Of a stretch of 64,000 nucleotides of DNA, positions 19,276 through 28,625 are shown piece after piece. The stretch lies in NCBI RefSeq assembly GCF_002741015.1, contig NZ_CP016616.1, forward strand, positions 355,501-419,500. The letters are read 5' to 3'. The translations under genes and the position numbers were made by a program. Position 1 is the first letter of the stretch, and the number at the start of each line of letters is the position of its first letter. The notes under the pieces were generated by a model. That model made no database searches. It saw nothing but the letters and a program-made list of their open reading frames with translations, and was not told the origin of the DNA. Source of the stretch: Microvirga ossetica (lineage in GTDB: Bacteria; Pseudomonadota; Alphaproteobacteria; Rhizobiales; Beijerinckiaceae).

Positions 19276-22029
19276 ATGGCAAACAAGATGCTCATCGATG
19301 CCTCACACCCGGAAGAAACCCGGGTCGTGGTGGTGCGTGGTCAGAAGGTCGAAGAATTCGACTTCGAATCCGCTAACCGGAAGCAGCTGCGCGGGAATAT
19401 CTATCTCGCGAAGGTCACCCGGGTCGAACCGTCGCTCCAGGCGGCCTTCGTGGAATACGGCGGAAACCGCCACGGGTTCCTCGCCTTCAGCGAAATCCAT
19501 CCCGATTACTATCAGATCCCGGTCGCCGACCGTCAGGCTCTGCTCGAGGCCGAGGCCGAAGCCCAGCGCGAGGAGGAGCAGGAAGAGGAGCGCCGCAGCC
19601 GCGGCCGCGGCCGCCGCCGTTCCTCGCAGCGCCGGACGGAGAGCGACGAGACCGTCGTCTCCACCGAGGCCGAAGCCGGCACGGAAGAGAATGCGGAAGC
19701 GGATCCCGAGAGCGAAACCTCCTATGCGTCCGAGAGCGCCGGCGAAGATCGCGACACGTCGGCATCGGACGCGGCGGAAGCCGTCGCCCTGGTGATGGCC
19801 GAGGACCCAGCTTCCGGCGAGACCGCCGAAGAGGCTGCCGTCGAGGCGGTCGAAGCCTCGGCCCACATCGAGACTGCACAGGATGCCGAGACCGCGCCGG
19901 GCGAAGAGGCAGTGGAAGCAACCGAGGACCGCACGCCCGAAGGCGACACGGAAGCCGACGAGGACGAGGGCGAAGAAGAGGACGAAGACGATCACGACGT
20001 GGAAGAGCACGAGATCGTCGAGCAGCTCGGCGGCGACGACGCGATCGAGGATCTTCCCCAGCGCCGGCGCACCCCGCGCAAGCAGTACAAGATTCAGGAA
20101 GTCATCAAGCGCCGCCAGATCCTGCTGGTCCAGGTCGTCAAGGAAGAGCGCGGCAACAAGGGCGCAGCTCTCACCACCTATCTGTCGCTCGCCGGGCGCT
20201 ATTCGGTGCTCATGCCCAATACGGGCCGTGGCGGCGGCATCTCGCGCAAGATCACCAATGCGGCCGACCGCAAGCGCCTGAAGGAAATCGCCCAGGAGCT
20301 GGAGGTGCCCGAGGGAATGGGCATCATCCTGCGCACGGCCGGCGCCTCGCGCACCAAGCCCGAGATCAAGCGCGACTACGAATACCTGATGCGCCTCTGG
20401 GAGAGCGTGCGCGAGCTGACTCTCAGCTCCGCGGCTCCTGCTCTCGTCTACGAGGAAGGCTCCCTCATCAAGCGGGCCATCCGCGACCTCTACAACAAGG
20501 ACATCGACGACGTGATGGTCGCCGGTGAGGACGGCTACCGCGAGGCCAAGGACTTCATGCGCATGCTCATGCCGAGCCATGCCAAGCTGGTCCAGCCCTA
20601 CCGGGAGCCGCAGCCGCTCTTCGCGAAATACGGCATAGAGGCCCAGCTCGATGCCATGTTCTCGAACGTGGTCACCCTGAAATCCGGCGGCTATCTCGTC
20701 ATCAACCCGACGGAAGCTCTCGTCTCCATCGACGTGAACTCGGGACGATCGACCCGCGAGCACAACATCGAGGACACGGCGCTTCGCACGAACCTCGAAG
20801 CGTCGGAGGAAATCGCCCGCCAGCTGCGCCTGCGCGATCTTGCCGGCCTCATCGTCATCGACTTCATCGACATGGAGGAGAAGCGGAACAACCGCTCCGT
20901 CGAGAAGAAGCTGAACGAGTGCCTGAAGAACGACCGCGCCCGCATCCAGGTCGGCCGCATCTCGCCCTTCGGCCTGCTGGAGATGTCGCGCCAGCGCATC
21001 CGTACCGGCGTGCTCGAATCCTCCTCGATCCCCTGCCCGCACTGCGCCGGCACCGGCTTCGTGCGCTCGACGCCGTCGGTGGCGCTGCAGGTTCTGCGCT
21101 CGATCGAGGAAACCCTCATCAAGAATGCCAGCTACAACCTCGTCGTCCGCACGCGGATGGAGGCGGCGTTCTACATCCTGAACCAGAAGCGCGTGCATCT
21201 GCGCGAATTGGAGAGCCGCTTCGGCGTCTCGATCTCCATCGTCGCCGACGAAAGCATGCACGGCACCACGACCTATGCCATCGAGCGCGGCGATCCCGCC
21301 CTCAAGCTGGAGCACAAGTCGGCCGCCACCGGCATCCAGATCGATGCCATCGCCCCCGTCGACGAGCCCGTCGAGGAGGATGAGGTCGAGATCGAGGCCG
21401 AGGCCGAAGAGGAAACCGCTGAGGAAGCTCAGGCTCGCGAAGAGCGTGGCGAGGAAGGCGAAGGCGGCGGACGTCGTCGTCGCCGCCGCCGCCGCCGCCG
21501 CGGTCGCGACCGCGACTCGTTCGCGGGCGGCGACCAGGCCGAGGATGGCGCCGAGGCCGGAGAGACCGAGGGCGAATCCGACGAGGAGGATGTCGAGGTC
21601 GAGGCCACCGGCGAGGAAGCAGCTCCCGTCGAGGCCGGCGAGTCGTCCGACGAGGACGCCCGTGGACGTCGCCGCCGCCGTGGACGCCGCGGCGGTCGTG
21701 GACGCGGTCGTGACGAGACGGTCGAGTTCGCCATGGAGGAAGGCTTCGTCGCTCCCGATCAGGCCGAGTCCGAGGCGGTGTCCGACGAGGCGGCTCCCGC
21801 TCAGGAGGCCGGCATCGCGGCCGCGGCCGAGGAGTCTCAGCCAACGGTCACCGTGGAAGATCCCATCGTCGCTCCCGCGCGTCCCGTGGCCGAAGCGCCG
21901 GTTCCGCCGCCCGCTCCCGTGGTTCCCGAGCCTGAGCCGGTCGCCGTCGTCCTGACCCCGCCCGACCCGGAACGCCCGAAGCGCGCCGGCTGGTGGTCCA
22001 AGGCCAAGTCGGTCCTGAGCGGATCGTAA
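19276..22029 (+). CDS. rne: Ribonuclease E
   Basis: The main endonuclease for mRNA decay and rRNA/tRNA processing, acting at the inner membrane as a degradosome scaffold. In the 917-residue protein the S1 RNA-binding domain is interrupted by an acidic and arginine-rich insert (about residues 85-270), an alphaproteobacterial trait. The catalytic core has DVNSGRSTREHN (Asp near 485) and IDFIDM (Asp near 528), then the zinc-link CPHCAGTGF (near 586). The C-terminal third is disordered, alternating acidic blocks with arginine runs (RRRRRRRRRRGRDRD) that probably bind RNA. The ATG at 19276 follows GAGAG; relatives start MANKMLIDASHPEETRV. Confidence 0.97.
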   Translation: MANKMLIDASHPEETRVVVVRGQKVEEFDFESANRKQLRGNIYLAKVTRVEPSLQAAFVEYGGNRHGFLAFSEIHPDYYQIPVADRQALLEAEAEAQREEEQEEERRSRGRGRRRSSQRRTESDETVVSTEAEAGTEENAEADPESETSYASESAGEDRDTSASDAAEAVALVMAEDPASGETAEEAAVEAVEASAHIETAQDAETAPGEEAVEATEDRTPEGDTEADEDEGEEEDEDDHDVEEHEIVEQLGGDDAIEDLPQRRRTPRKQYKIQEVIKRRQILLVQVVKEERGNKGAALTTYLSLAGRYSVLMPNTGRGGGISRKITNAADRKRLKEIAQELEVPEGMGIILRTAGASRTKPEIKRDYEYLMRLWESVRELTLSSAAPALVYEEGSLIKRAIRDLYNKDIDDVMVAGEDGYREAKDFMRMLMPSHAKLVQPYREPQPLFAKYGIEAQLDAMFSNVVTLKSGGYLVINPTEALVSIDVNSGRSTREHNIEDTALRTNLEASEEIARQLRLRDLAGLIVIDFIDMEEKRNNRSVEKKLNECLKNDRARIQVGRISPFGLLEMSRQRIRTGVLESSSIPCPHCAGTGFVRSTPSVALQVLRSIEETLIKNASYNLVVRTRMEAAFYILNQKRVHLRELESRFGVSISIVADESMHGTTTYAIERGDPALKLEHKSAATGIQIDAIAPVDEPVEEDEVEIEAEAEEETAEEAQAREERGEEGEGGGRRRRRRRRRRGRDRDSFAGGDQAEDGAEAGETEGESDEEDVEVEATGEEAAPVEAGESSDEDARGRRRRRGRRGGRGRGRDETVEFAMEEGFVAPDQAESEAVSDEAAPAQEAGIAAAAEESQPTVTVEDPIVAPARPVAEAPVPPPAPVVPEPEPVAVVLTPPDPERPKRAGWWSKAKSVLSGS

Positions 22030-22040
22030 GGTTCACAAGG

Positions 22041-22069
22041 AAATGCCCGGCTCCAAGCCGGGCATTTTT
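22041..22069 (+). terminator. Rho-independent terminator of rne
   Basis: An 11-bp perfect stem (AAATGCCCGGC with GCCGGGCATTT), 5-base loop and T-run start 12 bases after the rne stop codon. Confidence 0.9.
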
Positions 22070-22138
22070 CGTTTAACGACCACTGCCACGCCGTCATGCC
22101 CGCACGTGTTGCGGGCAACTATGTCTTAGGAAACGCAG

Positions 22139-22240
22139 CCTCATCCTGAGGAGCCGCTGCAAGCGGCGTCTCGAAGGAGGATCCAGCGCGAACTGGAACC
22201 TCCTTCGAGACGGTCGCTCCGCGCCCTCCTCAGGATGAGG
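22139..22240. repeat. Intergenic palindromic repeat unit
   Basis: Nested inverted repeats: an outer 15-bp pair (CCTCATCCTGAGGAG, 22139-22153, with 22226-22240) and an inner 13-bp pair (GTCTCGAAGGAGG, 22168-22180, with 22199-22211). The outer arm is itself nearly palindromic. It resembles dispersed intergenic repeats of Hyphomicrobiales; copy number cannot be judged from one window. Confidence 0.7.
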
Positions 22241-22263
22241 TCTCTGGATTGGAGATCGATAAA

Positions 22264-22291
22264 ACGGGGATCACCGGCAAAGGCCGGTGAT
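22264..22291 (-). terminator. Possible terminator of the aminotransferase gene
   Basis: A 9-bp stem (ATCACCGGC with GCCGGTGAT) and 4-base loop, followed on the minus strand by CCCCGTTTTA, 12 bases past the stop codon. The T-run is short. Confidence 0.5.
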
Positions 22292-22303
22292 GACTTGGGA
22301 GGA

Positions 22304-23485
22304 CTACCTCAACCAGCCCTTCAGCCGTGCCACCGTCTCGCGGCAATCGCTCTCCGAGCCGGCGAAGGACAGGCGCAGGTAATGCGAACCTTCGATGGGA
22401 TCGAAGTCGAGCCCCGGCGTCGCAGCGATGCCTGCCTCCTCCAGCATGCGCTTCGAGAAGCCGATGGAATCGTTCGTGAAGCGGGCGATGTCGGCGTAGA
22501 TGTAGAAGGCCCCGTCCACGGGGTGCATCTCCGAGATGCCGACCTTCGGCAGCTCCTCCAGTAGATAGGCGCGGTTCCTGGCGTATCCCGCCTTCACCGC
22601 CTCGAATTCTTCCGCCGCGTCGAAGGCCGCGAGCGCGGCGACCTGCGAGAGATAGGGCGGCGAGATGTAAAGGTTTTGCGCCAGCCGTTCGATGGGCCGC
22701 ACGAGACGCTCCGGCACGACGATCCAGCCGATGCGCCAGCCGGTCATGCAGTAATATTTCGAGAACGAGTTGATCACGACCGCATCGTCGTCGGACGCCA
22801 AAGCCGTCGAGGCCGCCTCGCTGTAGGTCAGGCCATGATAGATCTCGTCCGAAACGAACCAGAGCCCCAGGCGGCGGCAGGTCTCGCCCAATTCCGCCAG
22901 CGCCTTGCGGCCGATCATGGTGCCGGATGGGTTGGCGGGGCTCATGGCAAGAATGCCGTGCAAGGGCTTCTCCGCATGAGCTTTTTCGATGGCCTCGGCC
23001 GTCATGATCCAGCCGTCGGCCTTGGTGAGCGGGATCGTCACCGGCTCGATGCCGAGCGCCTCCAGGATGTTGCGATAGGCCGGATAGCCCGGTGCCGTGA
23101 TCGCCACCCGCTGCCCGTGATCGAACAGGCTCAGGAACGCCAGCACGAAGCCGGCCGAGGAGCCGGTGGTCACCACCACCCGCTCCGGAGCGATGCTCAC
23201 GCCGTAGGTATCGCGATAGTGCCGGGCGATCCGCTCGCGCAGGGCCGAGATGCCGAGCGCCTCGGTATAGCCGATGCGGCCGAGATCGAGAGCGGCCTTC
23301 GCCGCCTCCCGGGCCGCGCGCGGCGCCGGCGCGGAAGGCTGGCCGACCTCCATGTGGATGACGGTATCGCCCCGCCGCTCCTTGGCCGCGGCCGCGCTCA
23401 GCACGTCCATGGCAAGAAAGGACGACACGCGCTCCATACGGCGCGCAATGAGGGGTGAGCGAAGATCGGCGGATGATTTGGTCAT
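22304..23485 (-). CDS. Class I/II PLP-dependent aminotransferase
   Basis: A fold type I aminotransferase of 393 residues. GQPSAPAPRAA (N-terminal substrate region), the SSAGF motif, SPANPSGT, the YHGLTY segment, the PLP lysine in SFSKYYCMTGWRIGW, and the arginine in HYLRLSFAGS that binds the substrate carboxylate are all present. The substrate is probably an amino acid such as aspartate or an aromatic; the sequence does not fix it. I start at the ATG at 23485 (MTKSSADLRSPL); an open frame continues upstream into a repeat region. It is flanked on both sides by intergenic repeats and likely transcribed alone. Confidence 0.88.
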   Translation of the reverse strand: MTKSSADLRSPLIARRMERVSSFLAMDVLSAAAAKERRGDTVIHMEVGQPSAPAPRAAREAAKAALDLGRIGYTEALGISALRERIARHYRDTYGVSIAPERVVVTTGSSAGFVLAFLSLFDHGQRVAITAPGYPAYRNILEALGIEPVTIPLTKADGWIMTAEAIEKAHAEKPLHGILAMSPANPSGTMIGRKALAELGETCRRLGLWFVSDEIYHGLTYSEAASTALASDDDAVVINSFSKYYCMTGWRIGWIVVPERLVRPIERLAQNLYISPPYLSQVAALAAFDAAEEFEAVKAGYARNRAYLLEELPKVGISEMHPVDGAFYIYADIARFTNDSIGFSKRMLEEAGIAATPGLDFDPIEGSHYLRLSFAGSESDCRETVARLKGWLR

Positions 23486-23536
23486 GAACAGGCTCGTATC
23501 CCGTTGCAGGTGCAGCCTCAAGACGGTTCTTCACGG

Positions 23537-23636
23537 TGTCATTCCCGGCCGGAGCGCAGCGGAGGGGAAGGGAATCCATAGCAGTGAGCGCGGAAGTGGA
23601 TCCCCTGCCCGGTCCTGCGGATCGCCGGGGATGACA
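23537..23636. repeat. Intergenic palindromic repeat unit
   Basis: TGTCATTCCCGGC (23537-23549) pairs with GCCGGGGATGACA (23624-23636), one mismatch, flanking GGAATCCATAG-like sequence. It belongs to the same general class as the repeat at 24584-24717. It fills most of the 303-base gap between the aminotransferase and the DsbA-family gene; I see no gene there. Confidence 0.65.
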
Positions 23637-23788
23637 CCGGGGCGTTTCATCGCGTGCAATACGAACCCGTGATTTGACGGCGCACCGCTCAAGCCGCTAA
23701 CTCGCAAGAGTACGGACGAGTCTCAACTCTGCCTTGAACCATGGTTATGGCGCGGACTTGTCTTGAAGAATTCCTCAAAGGACCGGAT

Positions 23789-24568
23789 ATGCGCGTTTCG
23801 CTTCTCAAACTCGGCCAGGCCGTGGCTCTCATCGGCACGCTGGGCCTCGCTCCCGCCGCGATGGCGCAGAATGCGGCCTTCACGGACCAGCAGAAGCAGG
23901 CCATCGGCGAGATCGTGAAGGATTATCTCCTGAAGAACCCCGAGGTTCTCACCGAGGTGATCGGCGAGCTGGAGAAGCGCCAGGCCGAGGCGCAGCAGGT
24001 GGCGCAGGCCGGCGCCGTGAAGGAAACGAAGCAGTCGCTCCTGAACGCCTCCCATTCCTACGTGGTCGGCAACCCGTCAGGAGACGTCACCCTGGTGGAG
24101 TTCTTCGATTACAATTGCGGCTACTGCAAGAAGGCGCTCGCCGACGTCCAGACCCTGATGAAGAGCGACTCCAAGCTGCGCGTCGTGCTGAAGGACTTCC
24201 CCGTCCTGGGGCCCGACTCCGTCGAGGCGAGCCGTGTCGCACTCGCTGTCAAGAACCAGCTCCAGGGCCCAAAACTGTTCGACTACCACGTGAAGGTCAT
24301 GGACAGCCGCGGCCGCGTCAACGGCGACCGCGCCATGTCGGTCGCCAAGGACATGGGCCTCGACATGGCCCGCCTGCAGAAGGACATGGAGAGCGCCGAG
24401 ATCCGCGGTGCCCTTCAGGAGAACATGGCGCTCGGCGACAAGCTGAACCTGACGGGAACCCCTGCCTTCATCGTCGGCGAGACCGTCATCCCGGGCGCCG
24501 TCGGCCTCGACCCGCTGAAGCAGCTCGTGGATAACGTGCGCCAGTGCGGCAAGGCGAGTTGCGGGTAG
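23789..24568 (+). CDS. DsbA/ScsC-family periplasmic thiol oxidoreductase
   Basis: The 259-residue exported thioredoxin-fold protein has a signal peptide (about 1-25, ending AMA-QN). A helical N-terminal region follows (QQKQAIGEIVKDYLLKNPEV), like the ScsC_N trimerisation segment, and then a DsbA-like domain with the active site CGYC (about residues 110-113) and a cis-proline in TGTPAF. Proteins with this layout act as disulfide isomerases or oxidases in the periplasm. A C-terminal cysteine pair (CGKASCG) is an extra feature. I start at the ATG at 23789 after AAAGGACCGG, which places the signal peptide at the very N-terminus. Confidence 0.9.
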   Translation: MRVSLLKLGQAVALIGTLGLAPAAMAQNAAFTDQQKQAIGEIVKDYLLKNPEVLTEVIGELEKRQAEAQQVAQAGAVKETKQSLLNASHSYVVGNPSGDVTLVEFFDYNCGYCKKALADVQTLMKSDSKLRVVLKDFPVLGPDSVEASRVALAVKNQLQGPKLFDYHVKVMDSRGRVNGDRAMSVAKDMGLDMARLQKDMESAEIRGALQENMALGDKLNLTGTPAFIVGETVIPGAVGLDPLKQLVDNVRQCGKASCG

Positions 24569-24583
24569 TCCACCTTCCGCTGG

Positions 24584-24717
24584 CATTCCGGGGCCGCGCA
24601 GCGGAGCCCGGAATCCATAACCGCTGACACTGCAGGGTAGGCAATATCCACTTTGCAGCATTTTCTGAGACGTCGTGTTTATGGATTCCGGGCTCGACCT
24701 ATGGTCGCCCCGGAATG
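24584..24717. repeat. Intergenic palindromic repeat unit
   Basis: Nested inverted repeats: CATTCCGGGG (24584-24593) with CCCCGGAATG (24708-24717), and GCCCGGAATCCATAA (24606-24620) with TTATGGATTCCGGGC (24679-24693). It lies in the 311-base gap before aroQ; the rest of the gap holds no gene I can see and may carry the aroQ operon promoter. Confidence 0.75.
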
Positions 24718-24879
24718 ACAGTGAAGCATGCCCCCGGGCCTCGACCACCCCTTCTGCCCTTGAGGAAACCCCGCCAAGCTTGGGAAAGCCTTGGTTTTCC
24801 CCTTCCCCCCTGCCCGCCTTTTGGCTAAGAGGGCGTTTCTGCTCCGCGAGACGGGGCTCCAGGGAACGCTCCTTTCGCG

Positions 24880-25347
24880 ATGACCACTGTCTTCGTCCTC
24901 AACGGACCCAACCTCAACCAGCTTGGCCGCAGAGAGCCTCAGGTCTATGGCAGCACCACGCTGCAGGACATCGAGAAGCTCGTGCGCGACAAGGGCGAGG
25001 CCCTGGGGGCAGCGATCACCTTCCGCCAGTCGAACCATGAAGGACATCTGGTCGACTGGATCCAGGAAGCGGGAGCCCAGGGAGCCGGCATCGTCATCAA
25101 CGCCGGAGCCTATACCCACACCTCGATCGCGCTGCGCGACGCCATCTCCGGCAGCGGCGCTCCGACGGTCGAGATTCACCTTTCGAACGTTCATGCTCGC
25201 GAGGGCTTTCGCCATCGCTCGCTCATAGCGCCCGTCTCCGTCGGCGTGATCTGTGGTTTCGGGCCCATGAGCTACCTGCTCGGCCTGGAAGCGGTTCACC
25301 GGGTGATGGCCGAGCGGGCCCGTCAGGCGAAACCCTCGCAGCACTAG
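24880..25347 (+). CDS. aroQ: 3-dehydroquinate dehydratase, type II
   Basis: Converts 3-dehydroquinate to 3-dehydroshikimate, third step of the shikimate pathway. The 155-residue protein has [14 protein letters not shown] with the lid tyrosine in [49 protein letters not shown] and GVICGFG, all classic for the type II dodecameric enzyme. It heads a tight run aroQ (23-base gap) accB (8-base gap) accC, almost certainly one transcript, as in many alphaproteobacteria. Confidence 0.97.
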   Translation: MTTVFVLNGPNLNQLGRREPQVYGSTTLQDIEKLVRDKGEALGAAITFRQSNHEGHLVDWIQEAGAQGAGIVINAGAYTHTSIALRDAISGSGAPTVEIHLSNVHAREGFRHRSLIAPVSVGVICGFGPMSYLLGLEAVHRVMAERARQAKPSQH

Positions 25348-25370
25348 ATCCTCAGGAAATAGAGGTAGCC

Positions 25371-25832
25371 ATGGCCAAGGAAAACCCTTTCGATCCCGAT
25401 CTCGTCCGTGAATTGGCGAATCTGATCGCCGACACGGGTCTCAGCGAGATCGAAGTGGAGAAGGGCGACCTTCGCATCCGCGTGGCGCGCACGATCACCG
25501 CCGCCGTCACCGTGGCGGCTCCGGCCGCTCTCGCGCCCGCCCCGGTCGTCGCCCCGCCTCCGGCTTCGGCCGAGCCTGCGAAGCCGGGCGCGCCTCATCC
25601 GGGCGCCGTTCTCTCGCCGATGGTCGGCACCGCCTACCGCAAGCCCTCCCCGGACGCGAGAGACTTCGTCGAAGTCGGCTCCAAGGTCCAGGCCGGCGAG
25701 AAGGTTCTGCTCGTCGAGGCCATGAAGACCTTCAACGAGATCGTGGCGCCCCGCGCCGGCACGGTAACCGCCATCTATGTCGAAGACGGAACTCCTGTTG
25801 AATACGGCGAACCCCTCCTCGTCATCGAGTAA
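25371..25832 (+). CDS. accB: Acetyl-CoA carboxylase biotin carboxyl carrier protein
   Basis: Carries biotin between the carboxylase and transferase of acetyl-CoA carboxylase, the first step of fatty acid synthesis. The 153-residue protein has an N-terminal domain with [20 protein letters not shown], an alanine/proline-rich mobile linker (about residues 45-75), and a C-terminal biotinyl domain with the biotinylated lysine in [10 protein letters not shown] near residue 118. Its partner accC starts eight bases downstream. Confidence 0.97.
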   Translation: MAKENPFDPDLVRELANLIADTGLSEIEVEKGDLRIRVARTITAAVTVAAPAALAPAPVVAPPPASAEPAKPGAPHPGAVLSPMVGTAYRKPSPDARDFVEVGSKVQAGEKVLLVEAMKTFNEIVAPRAGTVTAIYVEDGTPVEYGEPLLVIE

Positions 25833-25840
25833 GGCGCGAC

Positions 25841-27205
25841 ATGTTCGATAAGATCCTCATTGCCAACCGAGGCGAGATCGCCCTGCGAATCCTGCGCGCG
25901 GCGAAGGAGCTCGGCATCGCCACCGTGGCGGTCCATTCCACCGCCGATGCGGATGCCATGCATGTGCGCCTCGCCGACGAGAGCGTGTGCATCGGCCCTC
26001 CGGCCGCCCGCGACAGCTATCTCAACATCCCGGCCCTGATCGCCGCCTGCGAGATCACTGGCGCGGATGCAATCCATCCCGGCTACGGCTTCTTGTCCGA
26101 GAACGCGCGCTTCGCGGAGGTGCTCGAGCATCACCGCATCGCCTTCATCGGCCCGAAGGCGGAGCATATCCGCATCATGGGCGACAAGATCGAAGCCAAG
26201 CGCACGGCCAAGCGCCTCGGCATCCCCTGCGTGCCCGGCTCCGAGGGCGGCATTTCCGACGAGGCCGAGGCCAGGAAGGTCGCCAGGGACATCGGCTATC
26301 CGGTCATCATCAAGGCGGCTGCCGGCGGCGGCGGACGCGGCATGAAGGTGGCGCGCAACGAGGACGATCTCCTCCACGCGCTCCAGACCGCCAAGACCGA
26401 GGCCAAGGCTGCTTTCGGCGACGACGCGGTCTATATCGAGAAATATCTCGAGAAGCCGCGCCACATCGAGATCCAGGTGCTCGGCGACGGCAAGGGCAAC
26501 GCGATCCATCTCGGCGAGCGCGACTGCTCCCTGCAGCGCCGCCACCAGAAGGTCTGGGAGGAAGGGCCCTCGCCGGCTCTCAACCTCGAGATGCGGGAGC
26601 GCATCGGCGGCGTCGTGGCCAAGGCCATGCAGGACCTGCACTATGCCGGCGCCGGCACGATCGAGTTCCTCTACGAGGACGGCGAGTTCTACTTCATCGA
26701 GATGAACACGCGTATTCAGGTGGAGCATCCGGTGACCGAGATGATCACCGGCATCGATCTGGTCAACGAGCAGATCCGCATCGCAGCCGGCGCGCCACTC
26801 TCTTTCAAGCAGAGCGACGTCAAGATCGAAGGCCATGCCATCGAGTGCCGCGTGAATGCCGAGCATCCCTCGACCTTCCGCCCCTCGCCCGGCCTGATCA
26901 GCTACTTCCACCCGCCCGGCGGCCTCGGCGTACGCGTCGATTCGGCGGCCTACCAGGGCTACCGCATCCCGCCGCATTACGACTCGCTCGTGGGCAAGCT
27001 CATCGTCCATGGCCGCACCCGCAACGAGTGCCTCATGCGCCTGCGTCGGGCCCTGGACGAGTTCGTCGTCGACGGCATCGACACCACGCTGCCGCTCTTC
27101 CGCACCCTGGTGCGCAACCCGGACATCCAGAACGGCCAGTACGACATCCACTGGCTCGAGAACTTCCTGAAGACCGGGGGCCTCGGCGAGGACCAGGCGT
27201 CGTAG
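25841..27205 (+). CDS. accC: Biotin carboxylase subunit of acetyl-CoA carboxylase
   Basis: ATP-dependent carboxylation of biotin on AccB. The 454-residue protein has the N-terminal [20 protein letters not shown], the ATP-grasp glycine loop [36 protein letters not shown], the [18 protein letters not shown] metal/biotin site, and the C-terminal RVNAEHP domain. Length and motifs are normal. It is coupled to accB by an 8-base gap. Confidence 0.98.
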   Translation: MFDKILIANRGEIALRILRAAKELGIATVAVHSTADADAMHVRLADESVCIGPPAARDSYLNIPALIAACEITGADAIHPGYGFLSENARFAEVLEHHRIAFIGPKAEHIRIMGDKIEAKRTAKRLGIPCVPGSEGGISDEAEARKVARDIGYPVIIKAAAGGGGRGMKVARNEDDLLHALQTAKTEAKAAFGDDAVYIEKYLEKPRHIEIQVLGDGKGNAIHLGERDCSLQRRHQKVWEEGPSPALNLEMRERIGGVVAKAMQDLHYAGAGTIEFLYEDGEFYFIEMNTRIQVEHPVTEMITGIDLVNEQIRIAAGAPLSFKQSDVKIEGHAIECRVNAEHPSTFRPSPGLISYFHPPGGLGVRVDSAAYQGYRIPPHYDSLVGKLIVHGRTRNECLMRLRRALDEFVVDGIDTTLPLFRTLVRNPDIQNGQYDIHWLENFLKTGGLGEDQAS

Positions 27206-27289
27206 CCTTGTTATAAAATATCAGGCCCTCTATTGTCGCGCGAGTGCAAGAGAGGGCCTCGCAATCGAAGGCGAGGCCATGGAAAGACC

Positions 27290-27892
27290 ATGCCTCGCTT
27301 TCTTCATGTCGGCTGCGGCCCGAAGCGCAAGAACCGGACCGTCAAAGCCTTCGCAGCGCCGGAATGGGAAGAGGTGTCCCTCGACATCGACGAGAGCGTC
27401 AAACCCGACATCGTCGACAAGCTGCCGGACCTGTCCCGCGTGAAGTCGAGCAGCTTCGATGCGGTGTACTCGGCGCACAACATCGAGCATCTCTATCCGC
27501 ATGAAGTGCCGGTCGCCCTGAAGGCGATGCGTCGGGTTCTCAGGAGCGACGGGTTCGTCATCCTGACCTGCCCGGACCTCCAGATGGTGGGCGAGAGACT
27601 GGCTGCGGGCGATATCGAGAAGCCGCTCTACACAAGCAGCAGCGGCCCCATCTCGCCGCTCGACATGCTCTATGGCTTCCGGCCGGCTATGAAGGACGGG
27701 AACCTCTACATGGCCCACCATACCGGCTTCACGCTGAAATCCCTCGGCGATGCCTGCGTGAAGGCCGGCTTTGCCAAGTTCTTCGGGTTCCGCCGCCCGC
27801 ACCGGCACGACCTCTGGGGGATTGCAACGAAACGTGCGATGACGGATGACGAGATTCAGGACCTCGGCAAAATCTACCTGAAACCGATCTGA
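27290..27892 (+). CDS. SAM-dependent methyltransferase-like protein
   Basis: A 200-residue Rossmann-fold protein of the Methyltransf_11 type. The SAM loop is LHVGCGPKRKN at the extreme N-terminus, an acidic end of strand 2 is SLDIDES, SFDAVYSAHNIEHL forms motif III/IV, and LRSDGFVILTCPDLQ the post-I strand. The substrate is unknown. I use the ATG at 27290, preceded by GGAAAG; the open frame upstream includes an inverted repeat (GGCCTCGC…GCGAGGCC) and is not protein-like. It sits between accC and aat on the same strand and may be co-transcribed. Confidence 0.8.
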   Translation: MPRFLHVGCGPKRKNRTVKAFAAPEWEEVSLDIDESVKPDIVDKLPDLSRVKSSSFDAVYSAHNIEHLYPHEVPVALKAMRRVLRSDGFVILTCPDLQMVGERLAAGDIEKPLYTSSSGPISPLDMLYGFRPAMKDGNLYMAHHTGFTLKSLGDACVKAGFAKFFGFRRPHRHDLWGIATKRAMTDDEIQDLGKIYLKPI

Positions 27893-27951
27893 CTTCACAT
27901 CGCGGTTATCCTATCTTAGACGAGCAGCCGAACGATCGGATATGTTGGTGA

Positions 27952-28623
27952 ATGACCCGGTCTCCCGACCACGCGATTGAAATCACGCCCGAGATTCTGC
28001 TGAAGGCCTATGCGGCCGGCATCTTCCCCATGGCTGAGGATGCGGACGATCCGTCCCTGTTCTGGGTCGAGCCGCGCGAGCGCGGGATCATTCCTCTCGA
28101 TACCTTTCACATCTCCAAGCGCCTGGCCCGCACGGTGCGCTCGGACCTTTTCGAGATCCACGTCGACCGGGACTTCTATGGGGTGATCGCCGGCTGCGCC
28201 GCGCCGGGCCTCGACCGGGAGAAGACCTGGATCAGCCGGCGGATCCGCGAGCTTTACGGCGAGCTCTTCGATTCCGGCTTCTGCCACACGGTGGAGGTCT
28301 ACCGCGACGAACGGCTCGTGGGCGGGCTCTACGGCGTGCGCCTCAACGGGGCGTTCTTCGGCGAGAGCATGTTCCACAAGGAGCGCGATGCATCGAAGAT
28401 CGCCCTCGTCCATCTCGTGGCGCGCCTGCGGCGGGGCGGCTTCTCGCTTCTGGATACCCAGTTCGTCACCTCGCACCTGGCGCAGTTCGGCGCCGTCGAG
28501 GTTCCCCGGCGCACCTACAAGCAGATGCTGCGCCATGCGATGGAGCATGGGGCGAACTGGGATTCCTGGCCCAGGGGCAGCGTCGTCCGCGGCGAGGAAG
28601 CCCTCGCCGCCATCGGCGCCTGA
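27952..28623 (+). CDS. aat: Leucyl/phenylalanyl-tRNA-protein transferase
   Basis: Adds Leu or Phe to N-terminal Arg/Lys of proteins, marking them for ClpAP degradation by the N-end rule. The 223-residue protein carries the family marks [45 protein letters not shown] and [21 protein letters not shown]. It stands close to accC and next to the DUF2155 gene, a conserved neighbourhood in alphaproteobacteria, though their joint function is unclear. Its stop is two bases from the convergent DUF2155 stop. Confidence 0.96.
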   Translation: MTRSPDHAIEITPEILLKAYAAGIFPMAEDADDPSLFWVEPRERGIIPLDTFHISKRLARTVRSDLFEIHVDRDFYGVIAGCAAPGLDREKTWISRRIRELYGELFDSGFCHTVEVYRDERLVGGLYGVRLNGAFFGESMFHKERDASKIALVHLVARLRRGGFSLLDTQFVTSHLAQFGAVEVPRRTYKQMLRHAMEHGANWDSWPRGSVVRGEEALAAIGA

Positions 28624-28625
28624 AC

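Noticed and set aside
19303..21315. Long minus-strand open frame (670 codons) opposite rne
   Set aside because: It is a shadow of the GC-rich rne gene; the translation has no family likeness and the plus frame carries all RNase E motifs.
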